This document shows, one piece after another, positions 8,346 through 17,559 of a stretch of DNA of 50,622 bases. The stretch is from assembly GCA_023419315.1 (NCBI GenBank), contig JAEZYE010000020.1, positions 1-50,622 of the forward strand, in the 5' to 3' direction. A program made the position numbers and the translations under genes. The stretch is from Pseudomonadota bacterium. Lineage in GTDB: Bacteria > Pseudomonadota > Gammaproteobacteria > Xanthomonadales > Xanthomonadaceae. The notes under the pieces were generated by a model. The model was not told the origin of the DNA and searched no databases. It worked only from the letters and a program-made list of their open reading frames with translations. How positions within the stretch are numbered: the stretch's first letter is position 1; each line of letters opens with the position of its first letter.

Positions 8346-8385
8346 AAACGAAAACGGCCTGCGGTATCCGCCGCAGGCCGCTTTT
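8346..8385. terminator. Bidirectional intrinsic terminator
   Basis: A 10-bp stem CGGCCTGCGG / CCGCAGGCCG (8355-8364, 8371-8380) with a six-base loop is flanked by TTTT on the right (8382-8385) and an A-rich run on the left. It serves the convergent coiled-coil protein gene and the phosphomannomutase gene. Confidence 0.85.
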
Positions 8386-8402
8386 CCTGGCGAAGCCACT
8401 GT

Positions 8403-10733
8403 TCAGAACGTCGGCGTGATGTCCGGAGCGACCAGCGCCAGATGCGCGCGGAACACATTCTTGATCCGCGCCAGCGCCGCTTCATCGTCTGCTTCAAAGC
8501 GCAGCACGAGGATGGGCGTGGTGTTGGAGGCGCGCAGCAGGCCCCAGCCGTCGTCCCAATCCGCACGCAGGCCGTCGGTCGTGGAAATGCGCGCACCTTC
8601 GAAACGTGCGGTCTCGACGAAACGCTGCACGATGGCGTGCGGCGTCTCTGCTTCGACCGGGACCTTGATCTCCGGCGTGGAGATGCCATCGGGCAAGGCC
8701 GAGAGCACTTCGCTCGGCGTTTCCGGGCGCAGGGCGAGGATTTCCAGCAACCGTGCGGCGGAATACAGGCCATCGTCAAAGCCGTACCAGCGCTCCTGGA
8801 AGAAGAAATGGCCGCTCATCTCGCCGGCCAGTTCGGCGCCGGTCTCGCGCATCTTGGCCTTGATCAGCGAATGCCCGGTCTTCCACATCAGCGGCGTGCC
8901 GCCGTGGCGCAGCACCCATCCCTGCAGCTTTCCCGTGCATTTGACGTCGTAGATGATCATCGCGCCGGGATTGCGCTCCAGCACGTCCGCCGCGAACAGC
9001 ATCAGCAGGCGATCCGGGAAGATGACCGTGCCTTGCTTCGTGACCACGCCGAGGCGATCGCCGTCGCCGTCGAAGGCCACGCCCAGGTCGGCGTCGAAGC
9101 GCTTCACCGTCTGGATGAGATCTTCCAGGTTGTGCGGCTCGCTCGGGTCCGGATGGTGATTGGGGAACGTGCCGTCGACGTCGCAGTACAGCGGGATGAC
9201 ATCGGCGCCAATGGCTTCGAGCAGGCGCGGCGCGATCTCGCCGGCCACGCCGTTGCCCGCATCCACGACCACCTTCAGCGGACGCTCCAGCTGCACGTCG
9301 TCGGCGATGCGCTGCACGTAGTCGGCGGCGACGTCGCGGTGATCCAGGCTGCCCGGCAATGCACCCTCGTAGAGCTGGCCGTCGCGGATGCGTTCGTACA
9401 GATCGGTGATCGCGTCGCCGGACAGCGTTTCGCCGCCCACCACGATCTTGAAGCCGTTGTAATCCGGCGGATTGTGGCTGCCGGTGACGGCGACACTGCT
9501 GCCAGCGCGCAGGTGGTAAGCCGCGAAATAGGCGACCGGCGTCGGCACCATGCCGATGTCGATGACGTTGCGACCGGCACGACGCAGGCCCTGGATCAAA
9601 CCTTCGATCAGGTCCGGGCCGGACAGCCGGCCGTCGCGGCCGACCACGATGTCGGTCAGGTCCTGCGACTGCATGACCGTGCCGATGGCCTGGCCGATGG
9701 CCGCCGCCACTTCGAAATCGAGGTTCTGTCCGACGATGCCGCGGATGTCGTACGCCCGGAAGATGCCCGGATCGACTTCGACCTGGACCGAACCGTCGCC
9801 GATGCTTCCGCCCGGCGTCGTCGGGGTCGAGACTCGCGGCGGCGCCGGCAGTGGATCCCGTTCCAGCGTCTGGCCCAGCGTGGGTTCGTCATGCGACTGC
9901 GATTCGGCGGTCGCCTTGCCCAGACGCGGCAACTTCACGCCGCCGCGTGCCGCCAGCAGCGCAACCACCGCGAAGATCGCCATCAGCACGGCGACGAAGG
10001 CGCTGCCGATTACGCCCAGACCAAGCGCGCCGGCTTCGCTGTCCGGCGCTGCGGCGGCCACGCGCAAGCCGGTCTTGCCCACCGCGTGGGCCAGCACTTC
10101 GGCACCTTCGGAAAGCGAGGCTTCGCCGCGCTGCAGTACGTTGAAACTGTCCTGTCGCAGCGCCAGGTACGTGCCGCTGGGCAGCGCCACGGCGGTGACG
10201 CCATCGGTGAGCTGACCGAGGGCCATACGCACGTAGACGACGCCTTGGGGCGTCGCGGCGGCCACGCCCAGGTGGTTGGCCGATCCGTCGCGGATCACCC
10301 GCGCGACGGGTGCATCGCCCTGCTGGGCGGCTTCCAGCAAGGCGAGTTTGCTGAATCCGAACGCGGCCGGATTGGCGTAGGGGGCATCGAGTTGCGCCGG
10401 CAGGATTTGGACGTCTTCCACGCCGTCCCAGCCCTGCTGGATCACGCGTGCCGCCGCCGCGTTGTCGCCCGCTGCAAGCGCCGCCTTGAGCGGCGCGCTG
10501 GTGAGCCGTTGCGCCAATTGCCGGGTGTGCTGCGCGTAGGCGGCTTCAACCGCGCCGACCGCGGCGTCACGGGCCGACTGCAACGCCTGCAGCCGCCCGG
10601 CGTCGCGCCACTGGCGCACACCGCTCCATCCCACCCAAATCGCCAGCAGCGCGCACAGCACGGCCAGCCATGGCAACGCCCGACCCAGATCGCCTGCCGG
10701 TAGCCGCCTTCCACCCTCGCCTGATCCGAACAT
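8403..10733 (-). CDS. Phosphomannomutase/phosphoglucomutase with membrane-anchored N-terminal domain
   Basis: Interconverts hexose 1- and 6-phosphates for surface polysaccharide and LPS sugar-nucleotide synthesis. The catalytic part (about 320-776) has the phosphoserine loop VTGSHNPPDYNG (Ser419), the metal loop DGDGDR (555-560), the sugar-binding loop GEMSGH (637-642) and the phosphate loop RASNTTP. Usual enzymes are about 450 residues. This one adds about 320 residues: a membrane segment (20-37), a likely periplasmic domain (38-236), a second membrane segment (237-262) and a Pro/Thr-rich linker. The start is the ATG at 10733, preceded by GGAGGAG. The gene lies 14 bases after dut and is the last of coaBC-dut-mutase. 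Confidence 0.93.
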   Translation of the reverse strand: MFGSGEGGRRLPAGDLGRALPWLAVLCALLAIWVGWSGVRQWRDAGRLQALQSARDAAVGAVEAAYAQHTRQLAQRLTSAPLKAALAAGDNAAAARVIQQGWDGVEDVQILPAQLDAPYANPAAFGFSKLALLEAAQQGDAPVARVIRDGSANHLGVAAATPQGVVYVRMALGQLTDGVTAVALPSGTYLALRQDSFNVLQRGEASLSEGAEVLAHAVGKTGLRVAAAAPDSEAGALGLGVIGSAFVAVLMAIFAVVALLAARGGVKLPRLGKATAESQSHDEPTLGQTLERDPLPAPPRVSTPTTPGGSIGDGSVQVEVDPGIFRAYDIRGIVGQNLDFEVAAAIGQAIGTVMQSQDLTDIVVGRDGRLSGPDLIEGLIQGLRRAGRNVIDIGMVPTPVAYFAAYHLRAGSSVAVTGSHNPPDYNGFKIVVGGETLSGDAITDLYERIRDGQLYEGALPGSLDHRDVAADYVQRIADDVQLERPLKVVVDAGNGVAGEIAPRLLEAIGADVIPLYCDVDGTFPNHHPDPSEPHNLEDLIQTVKRFDADLGVAFDGDGDRLGVVTKQGTVIFPDRLLMLFAADVLERNPGAMIIYDVKCTGKLQGWVLRHGGTPLMWKTGHSLIKAKMRETGAELAGEMSGHFFFQERWYGFDDGLYSAARLLEILALRPETPSEVLSALPDGISTPEIKVPVEAETPHAIVQRFVETARFEGARISTTDGLRADWDDGWGLLRASNTTPILVLRFEADDEAALARIKNVFRAHLALVAPDITPTF

Positions 10734-10747
10734 CCGCTCCTCCCCTG

Positions 10748-11218
10748 TCAGCGCACGCCGGTGTGACCGAAGCCTCCGGCCCCGCGCGTACTGTCGGCAA
10801 ACGCGTCCACCACCTGCAATTCGGCGCGCACGATCGGCAACACCACCAACTGTGCGATCCGATCCCCGGGTTGCATCGTGAACGCCTCGTGGCCGCGATT
10901 CCAGACGCTGATCAGCAGCGGCCCCTGATAGTCGGCGTCGATCAGCCCGGTCCCGTTGCCCAGCACGATGCCATGCCGGTGACCCAGGCCCGAGCGCGGC
11001 AGCACGACGGCGCACAGGTGCGGATCCGCCAGATGGATGGCCAGGCCGCTCGGCACCAGCGCCGTCTCGCCCGGTTGCAGCGTCAACGGTGCTTCCAGCG
11101 CCGCGCGCAGATCCATGCCTGCGCTGGCCGGGGTCGCGTAGGCCGGAAGCGGCCATTCGTCGCCGAAGCGGGGATCCAGCAACTTCACTTCCACGGCCTG
11201 CAACCCGGCGTCTTTCAT
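10748..11218 (-). CDS. dut: Deoxyuridine 5'-triphosphate nucleotidohydrolase
   Basis: Hydrolyses dUTP to dUMP, keeping uracil out of DNA and feeding dTMP synthesis. All five trimeric dUTPase motifs are present in its 156 residues: AGMDLRA (33-39), PRSGLG (74-79), GLIDADYQG (91-99), PGDRIAQLV (117-125) and the C-terminal RGAGGFGHTG (145-154). The ATG overlaps the coaBC stop (ATGA), so translation is probably coupled. The coaBC-dut order is common in proteobacteria. Confidence 0.97.
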   Translation of the reverse strand: MKDAGLQAVEVKLLDPRFGDEWPLPAYATPASAGMDLRAALEAPLTLQPGETALVPSGLAIHLADPHLCAVVLPRSGLGHRHGIVLGNGTGLIDADYQGPLLISVWNRGHEAFTMQPGDRIAQLVVLPIVRAELQVVDAFADSTRGAGGFGHTGVR

Positions 11219-12426
11219 GCGTTCAAGCGCTCCACGATGAGATCCATCAATTCGTCGGCCAGGCGCGTCTTCAGCGCCGGGGAAAAGGTCCGCTCGCCGC
11301 CGGCCCAGTATGCGGTCATCGCGTTCTGGTCACTCTCGAAACCGCCGCCGGCAATGCCGACGCGGTTGGCGACGATCATGTCCAGCCGCTTGGCCTGCAG
11401 CTTGCCGCGGGCATAGTGCTCGACGTTCTCGGTTTCCGCGGCAAAGCCGACGACCAGCTTCAGGCCCTGCGTCTGCGCCGCCACTTCGGCCAGGATGTCC
11501 GGCGTGCGCACCAGCTCCAGCGCCAGCACTTCGCCGGTCTTCTTGATCTTGTTGGCGGCAGTGGCGCGCGGCGTGTAATCGGCCACGGCCGCCGCGCCGA
11601 TATAGATGTCGGCGGGGAACGCGGCAAATACCGCCTCGCGCATCTGCGCGGCGGAGCGCACGTCCACGCGCGTCACGCCCGCCGGGGTCGGCAGGCTGAC
11701 CGGACCCGCCACCAGCACCACTTCGGCGCCACGACGCGCGGCGCTGGCCGCCACCGCGAAGCCCATCTTGCCGCTGCTGCGATTGCCCAGATAACGGACC
11801 GGATCCAGATCCTCGTAGGTCGGTCCGGCGCTGACGACGATCTTCGTCCCGGCCAGCGTGGTGTCGCCGTTCACCGGCGTCGCGTTCGACGAAAGCGCCG
11901 CGACGATATCCTCCGGCTCGCTCAGGCGGCCGGGACCGGATTCGCCCTCGGCCAGCGGGCCGTCCTCGGGCCCGATGATCTGCACGCCGCGCTCCCGCAG
12001 CAGCGCGACATTGGCCTGCGTGGCCGGGTGCTGCCACATGCGGTGGTTCATCGCCGGCGCGATCGTGATCGGAGCGGTCGTCGCCAGGCACAGCGTGGTG
12101 ACCAGATCGTTGGCGAATCCCTGCGCCAGCCGCGCAATCAGATCGGCCGTGGCCGGCGCCACCACGATGCGGTCCGCCCAGCGCGCCAGTTCGATGTGGC
12201 CCATCGCCGCTTCCGCGGCGCTGTCCCACAGGCTGGTGCGCACCGGTTGCCCGGAGAGCGCCTGGAAACTCAGCGCAGTGACGAAATGCTGCGCGCCGTC
12301 GGTCATCGCGACCTGCACTTCGGCGCCGGCATCACGCAGACGACGCACCAGTTCCAGCGACTTGTAGGCGGCGATTCCGCCCCCCACGCACAACAGGAGG
12401 CGCTGGCCCTGCAAGGCACGCGGCAT
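11215..12426 (-). CDS. coaBC: Bifunctional phosphopantothenoylcysteine decarboxylase / phosphopantothenate-cysteine ligase
   Basis: Carries out two steps of coenzyme A synthesis. The N-terminal flavoprotein half (CoaC) has GGGIAAYKS, HIELARWAD and PAMNHRMW (124-131). The C-terminal half (CoaB) has SAGPTYEDLDPVRYLGN and NRSSGKMG (215-222), then AAVADYTP and a KIKK lysine cluster. Where E. coli Dfp has ACG with the catalytic Cys158 in the flap, this protein reads AEG (Glu160). I start at the ATG at 12426, preceded by GGGAAG; an in-frame GTG lies five codons upstream (12441). It is divergent from radC. Confidence 0.95.
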   Translation of the reverse strand: MPRALQGQRLLLCVGGGIAAYKSLELVRRLRDAGAEVQVAMTDGAQHFVTALSFQALSGQPVRTSLWDSAAEAAMGHIELARWADRIVVAPATADLIARLAQGFANDLVTTLCLATTAPITIAPAMNHRMWQHPATQANVALLRERGVQIIGPEDGPLAEGESGPGRLSEPEDIVAALSSNATPVNGDTTLAGTKIVVSAGPTYEDLDPVRYLGNRSSGKMGFAVAASAARRGAEVVLVAGPVSLPTPAGVTRVDVRSAAQMREAVFAAFPADIYIGAAAVADYTPRATAANKIKKTGEVLALELVRTPDILAEVAAQTQGLKLVVGFAAETENVEHYARGKLQAKRLDMIVANRVGIAGGGFESDQNAMTAYWAGGERTFSPALKTRLADELMDLIVERLNA

Positions 12427-12466
12427 GGGACTTCCCGTCACGACGTTTTTCCTACCGGCAAACAGG

Positions 12467-12481
12467 CGGTTAGCTTAACCG
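12467..12481. repeat. Short inverted repeat in the coaBC-radC divergent gap
   Basis: CGGTTA and TAACCG, three bases apart, form a perfect inverted repeat between the two divergent start codons. It may be an operator or chance; no clear -35/-10 pair is visible around it. Confidence 0.3.
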
Positions 12482-12536
12482 AAGCATCGGTGAAGCCTGA
12501 TGGCGATGCGCGCGGTGCGAAAGGCAAATTCTCATC

Positions 12537-13211
12537 ATGGGAATCAACCAATGGCCCACCGCCGAACGCCCGCGGGAAAAGCTGCTCGCCCGTGGCGTGG
12601 CCCAGCTGTCCGACGCGGAACTGATCGCACTGTTTCTGGGGTCGGGGTTGCGCGGCCGCGACGCCGTGGCAACCGCGCGCGATCTGCTGACGCGCCAGGG
12701 TTCACTGCGCGGGCTGCTGCAACTTCAGCCGGGCGACCTGGCCGCGTTGCCCGGCCTGGGACCGGCGCGCGCCTGCCTGATCGCCGGCGCACTGGAACTG
12801 GGGCGACGGGAACTGGCCTCGCAGCTGGAGCGCGGCGAGGCCGTGCAGGATCCTCGCGCCGCCGCGCGCTACTTCTGCCAACGCCTGCGGCCCTACGGAC
12901 ACGAAGTCTTCGCCGCCCTGTTCCTCGATACCCGGCACCGCGCGGTCGCGTTCGAGGAGCTGTTCCGCGGCACCCTGGACAGCGCGGAGGTGCATCCGCG
13001 CGAAGTCGTGCGGCGCGCACTGGCGCACAACGCCGCGGCGCTCATCGTGGGGCACAACCACCCCTCCGGCTGCGCGGAACCCTCCGAAGCCGATCGCCGC
13101 GTCACCGCCCGCCTGAAGGACGCACTCGGCCTGATGGATATCCGCCTGCTCGATCACTTCGTCATCGGCGACGGGCCGCCCGTTTCGCTCGCCGCACGAG
13201 GCTGGGTATGA
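12537..13211 (+). CDS. radC: RadC-family JAB/MPN-domain protein
   Basis: A 224-residue protein with a helix-hairpin-helix region (LQLQPGDLAALPGLGPARA, about 61-80) and a JAMM metalloprotease-type motif HNHPSG with following Asp (H173, H175, D186). The motif HPREVVRRAL precedes it, as in the family. RadC was once linked to DNA repair, but its function is unsettled. Its divergent position from coaBC is a conserved arrangement in many proteobacteria. The start at the ATG 12537 is the first to give the family opening (INQWPTAERPREKLL). Confidence 0.93.
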   Translation: MGINQWPTAERPREKLLARGVAQLSDAELIALFLGSGLRGRDAVATARDLLTRQGSLRGLLQLQPGDLAALPGLGPARACLIAGALELGRRELASQLERGEAVQDPRAAARYFCQRLRPYGHEVFAALFLDTRHRAVAFEELFRGTLDSAEVHPREVVRRALAHNAAALIVGHNHPSGCAEPSEADRRVTARLKDALGLMDIRLLDHFVIGDGPPVSLAARGWV

Positions 13212-13311
13212 CCGGGCTCCGGGCGGGAAGCGCCATCATTCACGGTGCACGCCGCGCGGGCCCACAGGTTGCGCGTAAAATGCCCGGTCCCGCAGCTTCT
13301 GCAGACCCTCC

Positions 13312-15000
13312 GTGAAAGCCTCCCTACGCGCCTTGATCGCCCAGGGCATCGACGCCCTGCGCCAGGCCGGCACCTTGCCGGCCGACTCCACCACACCGGA
13401 TTTCGTGGTCGAGCGACCGAAGACGCGCGAACACGGTGACTTCGCCACCAACGCCGCGATGCTGCTGGCCAAAGCCGCGCGCAGCAATCCGCGTGCCATT
13501 GCCACCGCACTGGTCGCTGCGCTGCCGGCGAGCGACGACGTGGCCAAGGTCGAGATCGCCGGCCCGGGCTTCATCAACTTCCACCTGACCCGTACCGCCT
13601 ACCAGCGCGAAATCGCCGCCGTGCTGCAGGCCGGCGACGCCTACGGCTGCAACGACAGCGGCGCGGGCCGCACCGTCGGCGTGGAATACGTTTCGGCCAA
13701 TCCGACCGGGCCGCTGCATGTCGGCCACGGCCGCGCGGGCGCCATTGGCGACTGCATCGCGCGCGTGCTGGCCGCCAACGGCTGGAACACGCGCCGCGAG
13801 TTCTACTACAACGATGCCGGCGTGCAGATCGACAATCTCGCCAAGTCCACGCAGGCGCGCGCGCGCGGCCTGACGCCCGACAGCGAGGGCTGGCCGGAAG
13901 ACGGCTACCGCGGCGACTACATCGGCGACGTGGCGCAGGCGTACCTCAACGGCGACACCGTCGAGTTCGAAGGCCATTCCGTCACCGGCGCGAAGGACAT
14001 CGACAACCTCGACGCCATCCGCCAGTTCGCCGTCGCCTACCTGCGCCGCGAGCAGAACCTGGATCTGGCCGCGTTCGGCGTTTCCTTCGATACCTATTTC
14101 CTCGAAAGCTCGCTCTACGGCGATGGCAAGGTCGAGGAAACCGTGCGCACGCTGATCGGTTCAGGCCATACCTACGAGGAAGGCGGCGCGCTGTGGCTGA
14201 AGTCCACCGACTTCGGCGACGACAAGGACCGCGTGATGCGCAAGTCCGATGGCACCTACACGTATTTCGTGCCGGACGTCGCCTATCACCTGAGCAAGTG
14301 GCAGCGCGGCTACCTGCGCGCGATCACCGAGCTGGGCGCGGATCACCACGGCTCGCTCGCGCGCGTGCGCGCCGGATTGCAGGCACTGGGCGTCGGCATC
14401 CCCCGCGGCTGGCCGGAATACGTGCTGCACCAGATGGTCACGGTGATGCGCGGCGGCGAGGAAGTGAAGCTCTCCAAGCGCGCCGGCAGCTACTTCACCC
14501 TGCGCGATCTGATCGACGAGGCCGGCCGCGACGCCACGCGCTGGTTCCTGATCGCGCGCAAGCCGGATTCGCAGCTCACCTTCGACATCGATCTGGCGCG
14601 CCAGCAGAGCAACGACAATCCGGTGTTCTACGTGCAGTACGCGCACGCCCGCGTGTGCAGCCTGCATCGCCAGGCCGCGGAAAAGGGCTTCACGCACGAC
14701 GCCGCCAACGGCCTGACGCACACCGCGCGGCTGGACGACGAGTTGTCGCTGTCCCTGATGGTCGAACTCTCGCGTTACCCGGAAGTGGTGGAAAGTGCGG
14801 GTGAATCCCTGGAACCGCATGTGATCGCACAGTACCTGCGTGAGTTGGCCTATGCTTTCCACACGTGGTACGCGGGCACGCCGGTGCTGATCGAGGACGC
14901 CGATGCGCGCGATGCGCGGCTCGTGCTGGCCTCGGCGGTGCGCCAGGCCCTGAAGAACGGCATGGATCTGTTGGGCGTCAACGCGCCCGAGAAAATGTAA
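13312..15000 (+). CDS. argS: Arginyl-tRNA synthetase
   Basis: Charges tRNA-Arg. The 562-residue class I enzyme has an N-terminal tRNA-recognition domain, the HIGH-type motif HVGH (136-139) within VSANPTGPLHVGHGRAGA, and a KMSKS-type motif KLSKRAG starting at 386. The C-terminal anticodon-binding helices follow. Translation starts at GTG (13312), the first codon to give the family opening. The SPOR-domain gene follows 14 bases after the stop, a pairing also seen in relatives. Confidence 0.97.
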   Translation: MKASLRALIAQGIDALRQAGTLPADSTTPDFVVERPKTREHGDFATNAAMLLAKAARSNPRAIATALVAALPASDDVAKVEIAGPGFINFHLTRTAYQREIAAVLQAGDAYGCNDSGAGRTVGVEYVSANPTGPLHVGHGRAGAIGDCIARVLAANGWNTRREFYYNDAGVQIDNLAKSTQARARGLTPDSEGWPEDGYRGDYIGDVAQAYLNGDTVEFEGHSVTGAKDIDNLDAIRQFAVAYLRREQNLDLAAFGVSFDTYFLESSLYGDGKVEETVRTLIGSGHTYEEGGALWLKSTDFGDDKDRVMRKSDGTYTYFVPDVAYHLSKWQRGYLRAITELGADHHGSLARVRAGLQALGVGIPRGWPEYVLHQMVTVMRGGEEVKLSKRAGSYFTLRDLIDEAGRDATRWFLIARKPDSQLTFDIDLARQQSNDNPVFYVQYAHARVCSLHRQAAEKGFTHDAANGLTHTARLDDELSLSLMVELSRYPEVVESAGESLEPHVIAQYLRELAYAFHTWYAGTPVLIEDADARDARLVLASAVRQALKNGMDLLGVNAPEKM

Positions 15001-15014
15001 GAGCGGAGAGTTGA

Positions 15015-15848
15015 ATGGCGGCACGTCGCGGCAAGAGTCAGGCCACCCGGAATTCCAACCATGCCACGCCGGCATGGGTGTGGTTGCTGCTGGGCCTGCT
15101 GATCGGTCTGGCGGTGTATTTCATCGCGCCGGGCCTGATCAAGAAGGACGGCGACGGCTTCTTCCGTCCGCAGCCGAATCCGGACGCGCAGCCTGCCCCG
15201 GTGGCCTCTGCGGATGTGGAAGCGGTGGTGCCGGAATCGGCCGCCCGCGCGCAGGACGAACCCAAGGCCGACGCGCCGAAGGAAACGCAGTACGACTTCT
15301 ATACCCTGCTGCCCGGCAAGGAAGTGCAGATGTCGGACGCCGAACTGGCCGCCAGCGCGCGCGAGGAAGAAGCACGCCGGGCGCGCGAGGAACGCCGTGC
15401 CGCCGCCGCGGTCGACGCGGCAACCGGCGCGACGACTGCACCCGTGTCGGCAATGCCCGTGGCCGAGCCGGCGCGCACGGCGGATCCGCAGCCAATCGAT
15501 GAATCGCCCGCGCCTGCCAACAGCACGAAGGCGGGCACGCGCACGACGGAACCGCGTCCCGCGACGGCGTCCACGCCGGCTCCGGCCAGGACCGACGCCG
15601 CACAGACCGACACGACCGCCCGCTACATCCTGCAGGCCGGTGCATTCGAAGCATCGGGCGACGCCGAAGCCACCAAGGCGAAGATCGCCCTGCTCGGTTT
15701 GAGCGCGCGGGTGGAATCGGCCCAGATCAACGGCAAGACCGTCTATCGCGTGCGCATGGGTCCGTACGGGACAGCGAGCGCGCTGGCCGAAGCCAAGAGC
15801 AAGCTCGCGTCGGGCGGCTTGCCGGCCATGGCCATCAAGGCCCAGTAA
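15015..15848 (+). CDS. SPOR-domain protein, FtsN-like
   Basis: A 277-residue bitopic inner-membrane protein. A basic N-terminus is followed by one membrane segment (about 20-37), then the motif YDFYTLLPGKEV (93-104), which recurs in FtsN-like proteins. A charged and Ala/Pro/Thr-rich linker follows (about 105-200), and then a C-terminal SPOR domain (about 203-277, ILQAGAFE...YRVRMGPYG...). SPOR domains bind denuded septal glycan, so a role in division or septal wall synthesis is likely. GGAGAG before the ATG supports the start. It sits next to argS, probably in the same transcript. Whether it is the true FtsN cannot be told here. Confidence 0.88.
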   Translation: MAARRGKSQATRNSNHATPAWVWLLLGLLIGLAVYFIAPGLIKKDGDGFFRPQPNPDAQPAPVASADVEAVVPESAARAQDEPKADAPKETQYDFYTLLPGKEVQMSDAELAASAREEEARRAREERRAAAAVDAATGATTAPVSAMPVAEPARTADPQPIDESPAPANSTKAGTRTTEPRPATASTPAPARTDAAQTDTTARYILQAGAFEASGDAEATKAKIALLGLSARVESAQINGKTVYRVRMGPYGTASALAEAKSKLASGGLPAMAIKAQ

Positions 15849-15930
15849 CCCGGTGCGCACGCGCCCCGGCCACGCCGCGGATTCATCCGGCAAGGCGCTT
15901 CGCAGTCGCGCGTTTCCGCACTTTTGCCGC

Positions 15931-16764
15931 ATGCGCCGGCTCGGCCGTGCGGGCGTCATGCTGATCGCCGCGTGCATCGCCGGCTGCGCTTCGACGCCGC
16001 GCGTCGAACACGTCCGCGGCACGCCACCGCTCGATCGCGCGCTCATCGCCACGATCGACATCGAACAGTTCACCGCAGGCGAATTCACCGCAAGTGACGG
16101 CACGCAACTGCGCTACCGGCTGCTGAAGCCGCTTTCGCCGCAGCCCGGCCAACGTTATCCGCTGGTGCTGCAGCTGCACGGCTCAGGCGGCATCGGCGTC
16201 GACAACCAGCGACAGATGGAAGCACTGGCCAAGGCCTGGGCGCTGCCCGAGGTTCGCGCACGCCACGCCGCCTACGTGCTGGTGCCGCAGTTTCCCGTGC
16301 GCAGCGCGAACTACGACGATCCGCAGTCGCCGCGCAGCGCCGTCGCTTCGAGCGCGCTGTCCGCCGCGCTGGAACTGATGGATCGGATCACGCAGCAGGA
16401 AGCGGTCGATCCACAGCGTATCTATGCCACCGGGTTTTCCATGGGCGGTTCCGCCGCGTGGCTGGCGGCGACGCTGCGCCCCGGCCATTTCGCCGCCATC
16501 GTGCCGATCAGCGGCGTCGCGCCTGCGAACGATCACGCGGCTGCACTCGAGGATCTTCCGATCCGGGTCATGCACGGCGATGCGGACGACGAAAATCCCA
16601 TCGATGCGGACCGCCGCCTGGTCGCCCACCTGCAGGCGTCCGGTGCGCGCAATGTACGTCTGTACGAATACGTCGGCTTGGGGCATTCGCCGCCGGGCGA
16701 TTCCATTCCCGGCATCGAATGGCGCGACTGGCTGTTCGCGCAGCGCCGCGCGCCGCCGCGTTGA
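15931..16764 (+). CDS. Lipoprotein alpha/beta hydrolase (esterase/dienelactone-hydrolase-like)
   Basis: From the ATG at 15931 the 277-residue product has a lipoprotein signal (MRRLGRAGVM...IAGC, lipidated Cys19) and an alpha/beta-hydrolase core. The oxyanion strand is LQLHGSGGIG, the nucleophile elbow is GFSMGG (Ser170), an acidic residue lies in HGDADDENP (about 217-220), and the likely catalytic His is in GLGHSPP (His252). A GTG at 15853 is in frame, but it would push the signal peptide inward. The substrate is unknown; secreted predicted peptidases and esterases of this shape are common. It is followed 26 bases later by ydfG. Confidence 0.83.
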   Translation: MRRLGRAGVMLIAACIAGCASTPRVEHVRGTPPLDRALIATIDIEQFTAGEFTASDGTQLRYRLLKPLSPQPGQRYPLVLQLHGSGGIGVDNQRQMEALAKAWALPEVRARHAAYVLVPQFPVRSANYDDPQSPRSAVASSALSAALELMDRITQQEAVDPQRIYATGFSMGGSAAWLAATLRPGHFAAIVPISGVAPANDHAAALEDLPIRVMHGDADDENPIDADRRLVAHLQASGARNVRLYEYVGLGHSPPGDSIPGIEWRDWLFAQRRAPPR

Positions 16765-16790
16765 AGCCTTGGCCTGACTGGAGCATCCGC

Positions 16791-17543
16791 ATGATTCGCA
16801 CCGCACTCATCACCGGCGCCACGTCCGGGTTTGGCGCCGCCGCCGCGCGCCGCTTCGTCGCCGGCGGCTGGCGGGTCATCGTCACCGGTCGCCGCGCCGA
16901 ACGCCTGCAGGCGCTGGTCGCCGAACTGGGCACAACGCATGCGCACGCGCTGGCATTCGACATGCGCTACACCGCGGCAATGGACGCCGCGCTCGACACC
17001 CTGCCCGAATCCTTCCGCGACATCGATCTGCTGGTGAACAATGCCGGCCTCGCGCTCGGCACCGCACCCGCGCAGCAGGCCAGCCTGGATGACTGGCGCA
17101 CGATGATCGCCACCAACATCGAAAGCCTGGTCACGCTGACGCACCGGTTGCTGCCCCGGCTCATCGCGCGCAAGGGCGCGATCATAAACATCAGTTCGAT
17201 TGCCGGCAGCTACCCGTATCCGGGCGGCAACGTGTATGGCGGCAGCAAGGCCTTCGTCACCCAGTTCTCGCTGGGCCTGCGTTCGGATCTTCACGGCACC
17301 GGCGTGCGCGTGACCTCGATCGAACCCGGCATGGCGGAAACCGAGTTCACGCTGGTGCGCACGCACGGCGATCAGGCGGCTTCCGACAAGCTCTACGACG
17401 GCGCGTCACCGATGACGGCCGAGGACATCGCCGAGTCGATCCATTACGTCGCCACGCTGCCGCCGCATCTCAACATCAACCGGCTGGAAATCATGCCGGT
17501 GACGCAATCCTTCGCCGGCTTCCAGATCGCGCGGCAGGGGTGA
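16791..17543 (+). CDS. ydfG: Short-chain dehydrogenase, YdfG-type (3-hydroxy acid/serine dehydrogenase)
   Basis: A 250-residue NADP-dependent reductase. The cofactor motif TGATSGFG is at 8-15, NNAG at about 83-86, the catalytic serine in INISSIAG, and Tyr149/Lys153 in YGGSK. The C-terminus NRLEIMPVTQSFAGFQ closely matches YdfG, which acts on L-allo-threonine, serine and 3-hydroxypropionate/malonic semialdehyde. The upstream part of the open frame has no family resemblance, so the ATG at 16791 is the start. It is convergent with speA; no terminator is visible in the 16-base gap. Confidence 0.9.
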   Translation: MIRTALITGATSGFGAAAARRFVAGGWRVIVTGRRAERLQALVAELGTTHAHALAFDMRYTAAMDAALDTLPESFRDIDLLVNNAGLALGTAPAQQASLDDWRTMIATNIESLVTLTHRLLPRLIARKGAIINISSIAGSYPYPGGNVYGGSKAFVTQFSLGLRSDLHGTGVRVTSIEPGMAETEFTLVRTHGDQAASDKLYDGASPMTAEDIAESIHYVATLPPHLNINRLEIMPVTQSFAGFQIARQG

Positions 17544-17559
17544 TCCGCCGCGCCACGGT

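Noticed and set aside
8442..10703. 753-codon plus-strand frame opposite the phosphomannomutase
   Set aside because: Antisense shadow of a gene with clear catalytic motifs; composition typical of such shadows.
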